Both the position numbers and the translations under genes were made by a program. Positions 29,879-38,909 of a stretch of 56,048 nucleotides of DNA are shown here, piece by piece. The notes beneath the pieces were generated by a model. That model was not told where the DNA came from, did not search any database, and saw only the letters and a program-made list of their open reading frames with translations. Numbering within the stretch: position 1 is the first letter of the stretch; every line of letters begins with the position of its first letter. The stretch spans positions 1-56,048 of the forward strand of contig JAEMQD010000058.1 in assembly GCA_022759035.1 (NCBI GenBank), in the 5' to 3' direction. This stretch comes from Thiotrichales bacterium (GTDB lineage: Bacteria > Pseudomonadota > Gammaproteobacteria > Thiomicrospirales > Thiomicrospiraceae).

Positions 29879-31300
29879 ATGATGGCTGGAAAAACGCTAT
29901 ATGATAAGTTGTGGGAACAACACTTGGTACGCATGGATGCTGATGGTACGGCATTGATTTATATTGATCGTCAATTAGTACATGAGGTGACCAGTCCACA
30001 GGCGTTTGAAGGCTTACGTATCGCTAACCGTAAACCATGGCGCGTTTCAGCGAATGCTGCGGTTCCAGATCATAATGTGCCAACGACAGATCGTTCTGGT
30101 GGCGTCGATGCGATTGTCGACCCGATTTCGCGTATTCAGGTTCAAACCTTAGATAAAAACGCGTCAGAGTTTGGCATTACCGAATTTAAAATGGGCGATA
30201 TTCGTCAAGGTATCGTGCATGTTGTTGGTCCAGAGCAAGGGTTAACCTTGCCAGGTATGACGGTAGTCTGTGGTGATTCACACACCTCAACACATGGTGC
30301 TGTTGGTGCGTTGGCTTTTGGTATTGGTACTTCTGAAGTCGAGCACGTGTTGGCTACGCAATGTTTACTGCAGAAAAAAATGAAAAACATGCGTATTCGT
30401 GTCGAAGGTAAGTTGCAACCCGGTGTGACCGCTAAGGATGTGGTGTTGGCAATTATCGGTAAAATTGGTACAGCTGGTGGCACAGGCTATGCAATAGAGT
30501 TTGCAGGGCAGGTGATTCGTGACTTGTCGATAGAAGGCCGCATGACCATTTGTAATATGTCGATTGAAGCAGGCGCACGTGCTGGCATGGTTGCACCAGA
30601 TGAAAAGACTTTTGCTTATGTTCAGGGTCGTCCTTTTGCACCAAAAGGTGAGCTTATGACCAATGCTGTAACAGCATGGCAAGACTTGTATTCCGATGCA
30701 GATGCAGTATTTGATGCGGAAGTTGTGCTACAGGGCGAAACAATTTTGCCGCAGGTGTCTTGGGGTACTTCACCTGAAATGGTCATTCCCATAACTGGTG
30801 CGGTGCCTGACCCTGAAGCAGAGTCTGATGAGGTTAAAGCAGATAGCATTCGTCGTGCATTGGCTTATATGGGGTTAAAGGCAGGGATGAAGGCAACGGA
30901 TATTCCCGTAAATGTTGTTTTTATTGGCTCTTGTACTAATTCTCGTATCGAAGACTTGCGCCAAGCTGCGGCAGTATTGCAGGGTAAGAAAATTGCACCT
31001 TCCGTTGAAATGGCGTTGGTGGTACCAGGTTCTGGTTTGGTAAAACAACAAGCAGAGCAAGAAGGGCTAGATAAAATATTTATCGCCGCAGGATTTGAAT
31101 GGCGGGAGCCAGGTTGTTCTATGTGTTTAGCAATGAACGCAGATCGTGTGCCAGCAGGTAAGCATTGTGCATCGACGTCGAATCGTAATTTCGAGGGGCG
31201 TCAAGGTGCAGGTAGTCGGACGCATTTGGTCAGCCCTGCTATGGCGGCTGCGGCTGCGGTGGCTGGACATTTTGTTGATGTGCGTGGCATGACAGTATAA
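29879..31300 (+). CDS. leuC: 3-isopropylmalate dehydratase large subunit LeuC
   Basis: With LeuD it isomerises 2-isopropylmalate to 3-isopropylmalate in leucine synthesis. The 473-residue aconitase-family protein shows the three [4Fe-4S] cysteines in FIGSCTNSR and [25 protein letters not shown] and [13 protein letters not shown] are also present. Two tandem ATGs (29879 and 29882) follow AAGAAGGGG; E. coli similarity fits either. leuD follows after 10 bp. No leuA or leuB is in the window. Confidence 0.97.
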   Translation: MMAGKTLYDKLWEQHLVRMDADGTALIYIDRQLVHEVTSPQAFEGLRIANRKPWRVSANAAVPDHNVPTTDRSGGVDAIVDPISRIQVQTLDKNASEFGITEFKMGDIRQGIVHVVGPEQGLTLPGMTVVCGDSHTSTHGAVGALAFGIGTSEVEHVLATQCLLQKKMKNMRIRVEGKLQPGVTAKDVVLAIIGKIGTAGGTGYAIEFAGQVIRDLSIEGRMTICNMSIEAGARAGMVAPDEKTFAYVQGRPFAPKGELMTNAVTAWQDLYSDADAVFDAEVVLQGETILPQVSWGTSPEMVIPITGAVPDPEAESDEVKADSIRRALAYMGLKAGMKATDIPVNVVFIGSCTNSRIEDLRQAAAVLQGKKIAPSVEMALVVPGSGLVKQQAEQEGLDKIFIAAGFEWREPGCSMCLAMNADRVPAGKHCASTSNRNFEGRQGAGSRTHLVSPAMAAAAAVAGHFVDVRGMTV

Positions 31301-31310
31301 GGAGTTTTAT

Positions 31311-31946
31311 ATGTACCAGTTTACTACACTAACTGCGCTTGTTGCGCCTTTGGATCGTGCCAATGTTGATACCGATGCCATTATCCCGAAACAGTTTCTA
31401 AAGTCGATTAAACGTTCTGGTTTTGGTCCTTTTGCTTTTGATGAGTGGCGTTATCTGGACGTTGGTCAACCAGATATGGATTGTACAAATCGTCCTATTA
31501 ATCCTAGTTTTTCATTGAATCAACCACGTTATCTTGGTGCTAAAATTTTGTTGACGCGTCAAAATTTCGGTTGTGGTTCATCGCGTGAACATGCGCCTTG
31601 GGCATTAAAAGATTATGGGTTTGACGCGATTATTGCACCAAGCTATGCCGATATCTTCTTTAACAATAGCTTTAAAAATGGTATTTTGCCCATTGTGTTG
31701 CCAGATGCGTTGGTACAGCAGTTGTTTGAAGAGGTTGCTGCAACCGAAGGTTATCAGTTAACCATTGATTTGCCTAGTCAAACGATTACAACGCCAAGTG
31801 GTCAACAGATTGCGTTTGATGTTGATCCTTTCCGTAAGCATTGTTTATTGAATGGGTTGGATGACATTGGTTTGACCTTGCAACACGCAGATGAGATTAA
31901 ACGTTATGAAGAAGCAAGACGGGTGACGATGCCTTGGATGTTTTAA
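31311..31946 (+). CDS. leuD: 3-isopropylmalate dehydratase small subunit LeuD
   Basis: Swivel-domain subunit paired with LeuC. The 211-residue product has [21 protein letters not shown], the [20 protein letters not shown] motif and [13 protein letters not shown] strong AAGGAG precedes ATG 31311. Normally leuB follows in many gammaproteobacteria, but here the gene is followed after 16 bp by the truncated end of a transporter gene on the other strand. Confidence 0.97.
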   Translation: MYQFTTLTALVAPLDRANVDTDAIIPKQFLKSIKRSGFGPFAFDEWRYLDVGQPDMDCTNRPINPSFSLNQPRYLGAKILLTRQNFGCGSSREHAPWALKDYGFDAIIAPSYADIFFNNSFKNGILPIVLPDALVQQLFEEVAATEGYQLTIDLPSQTITTPSGQQIAFDVDPFRKHCLLNGLDDIGLTLQHADEIKRYEEARRVTMPWMF

Positions 31947-31962
31947 TACTAATTGTTAGGTC

Positions 31963-32193
31963 TCAACTGGTTGTGAATAGTTCCTGAAAGAAGCCAATTT
32001 CTGGGCCGCACTGTACCGCAACATTAATACCAATCGCTTTCGATAAAGGTAACCAAAAAACCGAAAAACCATAGGCCATACCAATACACAAGTGAATGGC
32101 TAAGGCAGCAGGTGGAACCAGCCAACGGTTGTAGCCAGGGTGGGCGATGGTTCGTTTTTTCGATAAAAAACTACCATGAATGTCGGTTGTCAT
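31963..32193 (-). pseudogene. N-terminal remnant of an OFA-family MFS transporter
   Basis: A 76-codon frame matching only the extreme N-terminus of oxalate/formate-antiporter-like MFS proteins: NRWLVPPAALAIHLCIGMAYGFSVFWLP covers the first membrane helix, followed by CGPEIGFFQELFTTS. In intact family members this point leads directly into a cytosolic/helix 2 segment and about 450 more residues. Here a stop codon follows and leuD begins 16 bp further on, so the rest of the gene is deleted. The start codon and a plausible AGAGAA site remain. It could still be expressed as a one-helix peptide, but decay is the simplest reading. Confidence 0.75.
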
Positions 32194-32261
32194 TAAAGTG
32201 TTCTCTGGGGTTGTTGGTGTGTTGCTTGAATTACGGTGATATGCAGTGTTTAAACAGAAAC

Positions 32262-32287
32262 AAAAAAGCGACCAATAGGCCGCTTTT
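32262..32287 (-). terminator. Intrinsic terminator after rpmJ
   Basis: On the minus strand AAAAGCGGCC-TATT-GGTCGCTTTTTT forms a stem of about 10 bp with a G-T pair and a T-tract. It ends the rpmJ transcript before the transporter remnant. Confidence 0.8.
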
Positions 32288-32318
32288 CGATTGCACTTAA
32301 AACACTACCAAAAACGAA

Positions 32319-32444
32319 TTAACGTTGACGTGCTTTAAATTTAGGATTCGTTTTGCAAATTACATAAACCTTGCCACGACGACGAACAACTTGACAGTCT
32401 TTATGACGTGTTTTAGCAGATTTTAAAGAAGATAGAATTTTCAT
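32319..32444 (-). CDS. rpmJ: 50S ribosomal protein L36, zinc-independent type
   Basis: A 41-residue protein beginning [17 protein letters not shown] and ending [12 protein letters not shown]. This is the YkgO-type (C-minus) L36: only two cysteines remain, so the zinc ribbon of the canonical form is absent. GAGGTAATCCC precedes the ATG. It is transcribed alone from a strong promoter and ends in a terminator. A canonical L36 is expected in the main ribosomal protein operon elsewhere. In some bacteria this paralog is Zur-repressed and used in zinc limitation; no clear Zur box was seen here. Confidence 0.95.
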   Translation of the reverse strand: MKILSSLKSAKTRHKDCQVVRRRGKVYVICKTNPKFKARQR

Positions 32445-32472
32445 GGGATTACCTCGGTCAATTTATTTCGCA

Positions 32473-32502
32473 ATTATAGCGTTACCCTATCCGTTTAGTC
32501 AA
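32473..32502 (-). promoter_or_regulatory. Strong promoter of rpmJ
   Basis: On the minus strand TTGACT (32502-32497), 18-bp spacer, TATAAT (32478-32473). It faces away from the rpsF promoter, which begins 22 bp further right, so two ribosomal protein promoters diverge here. Confidence 0.8.
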
Positions 32503-32523
32503 TGACTTGATCAGGCTATTTGC

Positions 32524-32553
32524 TTGCTAAAGAGATTATTAACATGTTAAAAT
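32524..32553 (+). promoter_or_regulatory. Promoter of the rpsF-rpsR-DUF2232-rplI operon
   Basis: TTGCTA (32524-32529), 18-bp spacer, TAAAAT (32548-32553). The expected start near 32560 gives a leader of about 90 nt. Confidence 0.6.
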
Positions 32554-32559
32554 GTTGCG

Positions 32560-32645
32560 CTTGTACTTTTTGGAAGTACGTCCTCCTTGTCAACAGAGGT
32601 TTTTATTGTTGGCTCATGTAAGTAATACATTGATCCATAAGGAGC
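32560..32645 (+). promoter_or_regulatory. rpsF leader with anti-Shine-Dalgarno element
   Basis: The leader has a hairpin GTACTT/AAGTAC (32563-32579). CTCCTTGT (32583-32590) can pair with ATAAGGAG (32637-32644), covering the rpsF Shine-Dalgarno in an 8-bp helix with one G-T pair. A competing short stem CCTC/GAGG (32582-32599) is followed by TTTTT. In other bacteria the S6:S18 complex represses this operon through its leader, so a regulatory switch is plausible. The known motif with a CCG loop is not evident. Confidence 0.45.
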
Positions 32646-32649
32646 ATTC

Positions 32650-33036
32650 ATGCGTCATTATGAAATTGTGTTTCTTGTTCACCCAGATCAGAGTGAGCAG
32701 GTTACCTCTATGGTTGACCGTTACCGTGCCGTTATTGAAGGCAAGGGCGGTAAAATTCACCGTTTAGAAGATTGGGGTCGTCGTCAGTTGGCATACCCAA
32801 TTAAGAAAGCATATAAAGCACACTATATTCTTATGAATATTGAAGCAACACCAGAAGTTGTTGCTGAGCTAGATAACGCGTTCTATTACAACGATGCTGT
32901 TCTGCGTAACATGATTATGCAACGTGACGAAGCAATTACGGAAGAATCTCCGATGATGCGTCGTGAAAGCAGCGAACGCGGCGAACGTCGTGAGCGTGAT
33001 TTTGATCGTAACGATCGTCGCGGAACAGAGGAGTAA
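32650..33036 (+). CDS. rpsF: 30S ribosomal protein S6
   Basis: A 128-residue S6 with [46 protein letters not shown] and an acidic/basic C-terminal tail ([19 protein letters not shown]). In E. coli the tail receives added glutamates by RimK. AAGGAG precedes the ATG. It pairs with S18 on the 30S platform; rpsR follows after 5 bp. Confidence 0.97.
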   Translation: MRHYEIVFLVHPDQSEQVTSMVDRYRAVIEGKGGKIHRLEDWGRRQLAYPIKKAYKAHYILMNIEATPEVVAELDNAFYYNDAVLRNMIMQRDEAITEESPMMRRESSERGERRERDFDRNDRRGTEE

Positions 33037-33041
33037 TCAAT

Positions 33042-33266
33042 ATGGCACGTTTTTATCGTAAAAAAGTTTGTAAATTTAGTGCAGATGCAACTAAAGAAAT
33101 CGACTACAAAGATGTGGCAATGTTGAAGGGCTATATTACTGAAACAGGTAAAATTGTTCCTAGCCGCATTACAGGTACAAGCGCACGTTATCAGCGTCAA
33201 TTGGCGTCTGCAATTAAGCGCGCGCGTTATTTGGCCTTGTTGCCGTTTTCTGATCAACATCATTAA
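33042..33266 (+). CDS. rpsR: 30S ribosomal protein S18
   Basis: A 74-residue S18 that binds with S6. Motifs are [39 protein letters not shown] and [19 protein letters not shown]. The frame starts 5 bp after rpsF. Position and length are standard. Confidence 0.97.
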   Translation: MARFYRKKVCKFSADATKEIDYKDVAMLKGYITETGKIVPSRITGTSARYQRQLASAIKRARYLALLPFSDQHH

Positions 33267-33280
33267 GTTGTATTAATTTT

Positions 33281-34183
33281 ATGCTGTTTTTAGCAAACGC
33301 GATCATGAAAAGCCCACAGCAGGCGCTTATGTGGTCAGCGGTGCTAGGCGCAGTAACCCTTGTTCTTTCACCTTTTGGTTTGTTGTCGGGCGCGGCAATT
33401 GCCTTGGTTACGTTATCTGCGGGCTTAATGCCAGGTGTTAAATCACTTTTGGCTGCTTTGCTAGGTGGTGTCATCATGGCAGTGTTTACCGAGCATTGGT
33501 CGGGCTTAATGTTGGCGTCGGCCGAGTTTTGGTTGCCAGCCTTTGCGTTTGCAGTTATTTATGGGCGCACAGCATCGCTGTCGACTATGGTGGCAGCTGC
33601 AACGATAGTAGCGTTAGCTGGTGTGGCTTTTGCCTATACCTATTATGGGTCGATGGAGATTTTTTGGTCTACATTGATGCAAACGATGGTGCAGGCTTGG
33701 CAAGATCAGGGCGTAGTATTGGAGCCACAAGCAGTCGATTTGATGCTTGAGCAAATGCCGAAGCTATTAACCATGTTGATAGCGATGGGTATGCTAACCG
33801 TGTGGTTGAGTATGTTGTTTTTAGCCAGATGGTGGCAAACACGACTTTATGAAATGGCGCCATTTTCGGCTTCGTTTCAACAAATAGCGCTCGGTAACGC
33901 ATTTGCTGTTGGTTTGCTGCTCGTTTTGTTGTTGGCATTGTTTATGCCAGAGCAGGCGATGCTACAAGACATGCTTGGGGTGCTTGTGCTTGCATTTATG
34001 GTGCAGGGTTTGGCTGTTATTCACACGGTTGCAATGGTGAAACAGTTGAATAAGGGTTGGTTGATACTGGTTTATATATTATTAGGGGTGTTACCGCATA
34101 TGATTATGTTGGTGGCATCGTTGGGTTGGTTAGAAAACTGGATAAACTGGCGTAGTAAAATTACGTTAGATTCACAGTCCTAG
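33281..34183 (+). CDS. DUF2232 integral membrane protein between rpsR and rplI
   Basis: A 300-residue inner-membrane protein with about eight predicted helices and a central loop (QAWQDQGVVLEPQAVDLMLEQ). A YybS/DUF2232-type membrane protein is commonly found at exactly this position in gammaproteobacteria, and the overall pattern agrees. Its function is unknown. No strong ribosome binding site precedes ATG 33281; ATG 33305 is an alternative. It is translated within the S6-S18-L9 operon, so it is probably made at low level. Confidence 0.85.
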   Translation: MLFLANAIMKSPQQALMWSAVLGAVTLVLSPFGLLSGAAIALVTLSAGLMPGVKSLLAALLGGVIMAVFTEHWSGLMLASAEFWLPAFAFAVIYGRTASLSTMVAAATIVALAGVAFAYTYYGSMEIFWSTLMQTMVQAWQDQGVVLEPQAVDLMLEQMPKLLTMLIAMGMLTVWLSMLFLARWWQTRLYEMAPFSASFQQIALGNAFAVGLLLVLLLALFMPEQAMLQDMLGVLVLAFMVQGLAVIHTVAMVKQLNKGWLILVYILLGVLPHMIMLVASLGWLENWINWRSKITLDSQS

Positions 34184-34198
34184 ATAGAGGAACAGACA

Positions 34199-34645
34199 AT
34201 GAATGTCATTCTGATGGAAAAAGTTAAGGGATTGGGTGCCATGGGTGATGTGGTGTCCGTTAAGGGTGGTTACGCGCGTAACTTCTTAATTCCTAATGGT
34301 AAAGCTAAAATGGCTACTGAAGGTAATATTCAAGTATTTGAAGCACGTCGTGCTGAGCTTGAAGCTGCCGCTGCAGTGGCTTTGTCTGCAGCGCAGGCGT
34401 TGCACGAAAAAATGCAAGGCTTGGTGGTTGCTATTACTGCTAAAGCAGGTGATGAAGGCAAATTGTTCGGCTCAGTTGGTACACAAGACGTTGTTGATGC
34501 GTTAGCAACACAAGGTTTTGCAGTTGAACGTCGTCAAGTTCAAATGCCAGATGGCGCGATTCGCGTTGTTGGTACTTATGAATTGACATTAGCACTGCAT
34601 GCAGATGTCAACGCAACGATTACAGTTGACGTTAAAGCAGCGTAA
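34199..34645 (+). CDS. rplI: 50S ribosomal protein L9
   Basis: A 148-residue L9 with the N-terminal domain MNVILMEKVKGLGAMGDVV and GGYARNFLIPNGKAKMAT. A long connecting helix and the C-terminal domain follow (AGDEGKLFGSVGTQDVVDAL). GAGGAA precedes ATG. It ends the ribosomal protein operon; a strong terminator follows before dnaB. Confidence 0.97.
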   Translation: MNVILMEKVKGLGAMGDVVSVKGGYARNFLIPNGKAKMATEGNIQVFEARRAELEAAAAVALSAAQALHEKMQGLVVAITAKAGDEGKLFGSVGTQDVVDALATQGFAVERRQVQMPDGAIRVVGTYELTLALHADVNATITVDVKAA

Positions 34646-34668
34646 TTTTTATCGCTGTTTATAGAAAT

Positions 34669-34697
34669 AAAGGGGCCTTTTGGCCCCTTTATTTTTT
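34669..34697 (+). terminator. Intrinsic terminator after rplI
   Basis: A perfect 9-bp stem AAAGGGGCC/GGCCCCTTT with TTTT loop, followed by ATTTTTTG. A TATAAT (34709-34714) just beyond it is the likely -10 of dnaB, although no good -35 is seen. Confidence 0.93.
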
Positions 34698-34740
34698 GTG
34701 CTTTCCGTTATAATGACGCTCTTGGTTAGGACGGACACGA

Positions 34741-36132
34741 ATGGCAAAAATACTATCGACAGATACGCCGCTGACACAGTTAGGTGATCAGCTTAAAACA
34801 CCTCCGCATGCCTTAGAGGCCGAGCAGTCGGTATTGGGTGGCTTGCTTATCGATAATGCGAGTTGGGATCATATTGCGGAAATTTTATCTGAAGCGGACT
34901 TTTTTAAGCATGCACATCAATTAATTTGGCGTCATATCGCTAGCTTGGCGCAGAAGTCGGTTTCTTTCGATTTGGTTACTGTTGCTGACGTGTTAACTGG
35001 GCATGGGCTATTAGAAGAAGCGGGTGGTTTGGCTTATTTAGCCTCGTTAGAGTCGGCAACACCGAGCGCTGCGAATATTCGTGTTTATGCGCAAATTGTC
35101 CGTGAAAAAGCATTACTTAGAAAGTTAATTTCTGCGGGAACGGAAGCCGTTAATATGGCTTTTTTGCCAGAAGGGCGGAGCGCGCTTGATGTCATTGATT
35201 CGGCTGAAAAGCTAATTTTTGATGTGGCACAGTTGGGGCAGTCGGGCAAAAAAAGTTTTGCCACTAGCAAAGACTTGTTAAAAGCGTGCGTAGAGAAAAT
35301 TAGTGAGCTTTACGAAAACCCAAACCAAGTAACGGGTATTCAAACTTTTTATAGCGATTTTGATGATAAGACGGCTGGTCTGCAAAAAGGAGACCTAGTT
35401 ATTGTTGCGGGTCGTCCTTCGATGGGTAAAACTACCTTTGCTATGAACATTGCAGAAAATGTTGCTGTTCGTGGTAAGAAGGCTGTTGCGGTGTTTAGCT
35501 TGGAAATGCCTGGTGAGCAGTTGATGATGCGTATGATTTCGTCTGTCGGTCGTATTGAAGCGAATAAGTTACGTACAGGCCAGCTTTCTCAACAAGATTG
35601 GCATTCGCTAACTGGGGCAATTAGTAAGCTAAGTGATGCGCCTATTTTTGTGGATGAAACCGCTGCGCTTACGCCGTTAGAATTGCGTGCGCGTGCCAGA
35701 CGCTTAAAGCGTGAGCATGATATTGGCTTAATAGTAATCGACTACTTGCAGCTCATGCGTGGTAATACGGCTAATACGAATCGTACAGAAGAAATTTCTG
35801 AAATTTCGCGTTCGTTAAAGGCGTTGGCAAAAGAATTAGAGGTGCCTGTCATCGCGTTATCTCAGCTTAATCGCAGTTTGGAGCAGCGCCCAGATAAGCG
35901 CCCTAAAATGTCCGATTTGCGCGAGTCTGGTGCGATTGAGCAAGACGCGGACATTATTTTATTTATTTATCGTGACGAAGTTTATCATCCAGATACCGAG
36001 CAGAAAGGGGTGGCTGAGGTGATTATTGGTAAACAGCGTAATGGTCCGATTGGTAAGGTGTTGTTAACCTTTATGGGTGAGTTTACGCGGTTTGAAAACT
36101 TTGCTCAGGGTAGTGGCTGGGTGGATGAGTAG
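34741..36132 (+). CDS. dnaB: Replicative DNA helicase DnaB
   Basis: The hexameric 5'-3' helicase of the replisome. The 463-residue protein has the N-terminal primase-binding domain (PPHALEAEQSVLGGLLIDN), Walker A GRPSMGKTTFAMNIA, Walker B IGLIVIDYLQLM, the DnaB motif EISRSLKALAKELEVPVIALSQLNR, and the arginine finger region DLRESGAIEQDADIILFIYR. No intein is present. It overlaps alr by one base. The rplI-dnaB-alr order matches Pseudomonas. Confidence 0.98.
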   Translation: MAKILSTDTPLTQLGDQLKTPPHALEAEQSVLGGLLIDNASWDHIAEILSEADFFKHAHQLIWRHIASLAQKSVSFDLVTVADVLTGHGLLEEAGGLAYLASLESATPSAANIRVYAQIVREKALLRKLISAGTEAVNMAFLPEGRSALDVIDSAEKLIFDVAQLGQSGKKSFATSKDLLKACVEKISELYENPNQVTGIQTFYSDFDDKTAGLQKGDLVIVAGRPSMGKTTFAMNIAENVAVRGKKAVAVFSLEMPGEQLMMRMISSVGRIEANKLRTGQLSQQDWHSLTGAISKLSDAPIFVDETAALTPLELRARARRLKREHDIGLIVIDYLQLMRGNTANTNRTEEISEISRSLKALAKELEVPVIALSQLNRSLEQRPDKRPKMSDLRESGAIEQDADIILFIYRDEVYHPDTEQKGVAEVIIGKQRNGPIGKVLLTFMGEFTRFENFAQGSGWVDE

Positions 36133-37259
36133 TGGCTCGACCAATTTGCGTTTATATTGATTGTGAGGCAGCACAACATAATTTAAGACGTGTGCGTGAG
36201 ATGGCGCCCGGATGTTACTTAATGGCGGTCGTGAAAGCGAATGCCTATGGACATGGTATCGAACGCTTAGCCAATTGTTTTAGCGAGGCGGATGCGTTTG
36301 CGGTTGCTTCCGTAGAAGAAGCGATTGCGTTACGCAATTTGGGTGTTCAGCATCCTATTGTTTTGTTGGAGGGGGTTTTTCACGCGCATGAGTTGGAAGC
36401 GGTAAAAGCCTTAGGCTTGCAAATGGTTGTGCATTGCCATGAACAAGTGGCGATGTTGCGTAATATTGGTGATGCTTCGTGTTTTGAAGTGTGGCTGAAG
36501 GTCGATACGGGGATGCATCGGTTAGGATTTTCGCCAGAAGAGGCGGTAGCGGTGTGGCATAGCTTGGCAGAGATGGCTTGTATAGTGCAGCCTCCGGGGT
36601 TAATGACGCATTTTGCTTCTGCCGATATGGTTGATTCGCCAGCGAATAAAAAGCAACAAGCCTTGTTTGATCAAGTGGTGGCGGCCTTACCTAGCCCAGT
36701 GCGTTGTAGTTTGGCTAATTCTGCGGCGATTGTACATTTTCCAGCAAGTCATGGCGATTGGATACGCCCCGGCGTGATGCTGTATGGTGTTAGTCCGAGC
36801 GCTGTTTCGACAGAGGCGTTAGGACTGAAGCCGGTGATGACTATGGTGACGCGTGTTATTTCAGTAAAAACAGTCAATGCTGGTGAGTCGGTTGGTTATG
36901 GTGGTATTTGGACGGCGGATCGTGATAGCCGTATTGCCATTATTGCTATTGGTTATGGTGATGGTTATCCCAGGCACGTTCCTTCAGGTACGCCTGTATT
37001 AATTAATGGTATGCAAGCACCGATTGTAGGTAGGGTGTCGATGGATATGATTTGTGTGGATGTCTCTGCCCTGTCACCTGTTGATGTTGGTGATCCTGTT
37101 GTTTTATGGGGAAAGGGGTTGCCGATTGCGTTATTGGCCGAGGCGGCAAATACCATCAGCTACGAGCTGCTGTGTGGTGTGACGAAGCGTGTGCCCGGGG
37201 TGTTAGCCTCTGTACCCGATAGTTGGTTTCATAAACCACAACAACGGCGCGTAATGTAA
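36132..37259 (+). CDS. alr: Alanine racemase
   Basis: A PLP enzyme that interconverts L- and D-alanine for peptidoglycan. PLP-lysine lies in YLMAVVKANAYGHG (near residue 35). LKVDTGMHRLGF and SANAAIVH-like LANSAAIVHFP match the TIM barrel; GRVSMDMICVDVS and GYGDGYPR match the C-terminal domain. At 375 residues it is normal. The start is GTG 36132, overlapping the last base of dnaB. Confidence 0.96.
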   Translation: MARPICVYIDCEAAQHNLRRVREMAPGCYLMAVVKANAYGHGIERLANCFSEADAFAVASVEEAIALRNLGVQHPIVLLEGVFHAHELEAVKALGLQMVVHCHEQVAMLRNIGDASCFEVWLKVDTGMHRLGFSPEEAVAVWHSLAEMACIVQPPGLMTHFASADMVDSPANKKQQALFDQVVAALPSPVRCSLANSAAIVHFPASHGDWIRPGVMLYGVSPSAVSTEALGLKPVMTMVTRVISVKTVNAGESVGYGGIWTADRDSRIAIIAIGYGDGYPRHVPSGTPVLINGMQAPIVGRVSMDMICVDVSALSPVDVGDPVVLWGKGLPIALLAEAANTISYELLCGVTKRVPGVLASVPDSWFHKPQQRRVM

Positions 37260-37546
37260 TGTGTTCTTTTGCGGCGTGGCGTTTTGGTCGCGTATTGGGG
37301 GCATGTTGGTACCTTGAACGTTGGGGTGCAATGTTGGTGCTATTTATATGGCTTTATTATGTGCTATACACTCGTGATATTCTGGCTTTTGCACAGCAGG
37401 GTAACTTGCATTTGGTCGATGTGTTGCTTGGCCTGCCTTTAGTTGTCGCGGTTGGTTTGGTGGGCGCGGTCATTTGGATTGGTTTAGTGCGTACCTTATG
37501 TTGTGTCATGAATAAGGTCGAAGAACCCCATTATGAAGCAGATTAA
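37259..37546 (+). CDS. Small two-helix inner-membrane protein, unknown function
   Basis: A 95-residue frame that shares one base with the alr stop and overlaps the MATE gene start by 14 bp. It has two predicted membrane helices (WGAMLVLFIWLYYVLYT and VVAVGLVGAVIWIGLVRTL) separated by a polar loop, and an acidic C-terminus. I do not recognise a family. Tight overlap on both sides supports real translation and membership of the dnaB-alr-MATE unit. Confidence 0.65.
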   Translation: MCSFAAWRFGRVLGACWYLERWGAMLVLFIWLYYVLYTRDILAFAQQGNLHLVDVLLGLPLVVAVGLVGAVIWIGLVRTLCCVMNKVEEPHYEAD

Positions 37547-38909
37547 CTGGCCAGAAATTAAGCTGCTGTTATGGTTAGCGCTTCCGTTAATTGCTGGGCA
37601 ATTAGCGCAAACAGGCATGGGTGTTGTGGATACCATGATGGCTGGTGGCGTTAGCAAGTTGGATTTAGCGGGTGTTGCTCTTGGTACAGCGGTTTGGTTG
37701 CCTACGTTTTTGTTTACAAGTGGTATTTTGCTGGCATTGACGCCAAGTATCGCACAAGCGGTTGGTCGAGAAGACTATATTGTTGTTAAGCAACAGCTAA
37801 TGCAGGGTGTTTGGTTGGCGTTAGCATTGGCTATTTTTGTTGTTGTTGTGCTGATTTCTGCTAAATGGTGGATATTGTGGTTCAGCTTAGAAGCAGCGGT
37901 GCGTGAAATTGCTTTAGGCTATTTAATGGCATTGGCGTGGGGGGCGTTACCTGCGCTGCTTTTTCAAACTATTCGTAATTTTCATGAGTCTCATGGGCTA
38001 ACTAAAGTTACCATGTATTTGTCTTTTTTGGGTTTTTTGCTCAATATTCCATTAAATTTCCTGTTTGTTTATGGCTATGGTCCAATTCCCGCGCTTGGTG
38101 GTGTCGGATGTGGTGTTGCGACTAGTTTAGTGTATGTGGTTATGGCCGGTGGTGGCTGGCTAATTTATTTTTTGTATAAGCGCTATCAACGTTATCATGA
38201 TCAACCTTTGTTTGCTGTACCTAATGGGAAACAAATAAAGTCGCTGTTAATTGTGGGCGTGCCGATTGGTTGGGCGATTTTATTTGAGGTAGGGCTATTT
38301 ACTTTTATTGCTTTTTTAGTAACACCGCTAGGGACAGATGCTTTAGCAGCGCATCAGGTGGCGATTAGCTATACAGCGTTAATTTTTATGCTGCCATTAT
38401 CTTTGGCGATGGCGTTGACCGTTCGTGTGGGTCAATTACATGGTGCAAACAATAAGGCGCAATTGACGATTAGCATTCGCTCGGCATTGTATATTGCCAT
38501 TAGTTTGGGGATGGCAATTGCGTTAGGTACTTGGCTGTTTTCCCATAATATTATCGCGCTTTATACGAAAGACTCCGACGTAGCCTTGGTTACCGCAAGC
38601 CTGTTGCTAATGGCGGCTTTGTATCAGGTTTCAGATGCGATACAAGTCACTTGTGCGGGTGCATTGCGCGGTATTGGTGACACAACAGCGGTTATGTGGG
38701 TAACCTTAGTAAGCTATTGGGGTATTGGTTTGCCTGCTGGGTTTTACTTATGCTATGGTGCATGGGATATGCATCATGGTGTTTTTTTAGGGATTACGGG
38801 GTTTTGGTTAAGCTTCGTAATTGGTTTGAGCGCAGCGGCCGTGGGGTTGGGGTGGCGTGTATATCGCAAGTTTTATTGTATTCATGATGCTACGGCAAGT
38901 AGTTTGTAG
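37533..38909 (+). CDS. MATE family multidrug efflux transporter (NorM-type)
   Basis: A 458-residue inner-membrane protein with 12 predicted helices in two homologous halves. Diagnostic segments are LPLIAGQLAQTGMGVVDTMMAG in helix 1 and ALAAHQVAISYTALIFMLPLS in helix 7, with an Asp in helix 1 (VVDTMMAG) that coordinates cations in NorM. It exports drugs or metabolites in exchange for H+ or Na+. The start ATG lies within the end of the preceding small membrane gene. Substrate specificity cannot be read from sequence. Confidence 0.92.
   Translation: MKQINWPEIKLLLWLALPLIAGQLAQTGMGVVDTMMAGGVSKLDLAGVALGTAVWLPTFLFTSGILLALTPSIAQAVGREDYIVVKQQLMQGVWLALALAIFVVVVLISAKWWILWFSLEAAVREIALGYLMALAWGALPALLFQTIRNFHESHGLTKVTMYLSFLGFLLNIPLNFLFVYGYGPIPALGGVGCGVATSLVYVVMAGGGWLIYFLYKRYQRYHDQPLFAVPNGKQIKSLLIVGVPIGWAILFEVGLFTFIAFLVTPLGTDALAAHQVAISYTALIFMLPLSLAMALTVRVGQLHGANNKAQLTISIRSALYIAISLGMAIALGTWLFSHNIIALYTKDSDVALVTASLLLMAALYQVSDAIQVTCAGALRGIGDTTAVMWVTLVSYWGIGLPAGFYLCYGAWDMHHGVFLGITGFWLSFVIGLSAAAVGLGWRVYRKFYCIHDATASSL

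Noticed and set aside
29700-29882. 60-codon frame, and a shorter ATG frame from 29832, ending on the leuC start
   Set aside because: No ribosome binding site, no recognisable protein and no run of leucine codons as expected of a leu attenuator peptide.
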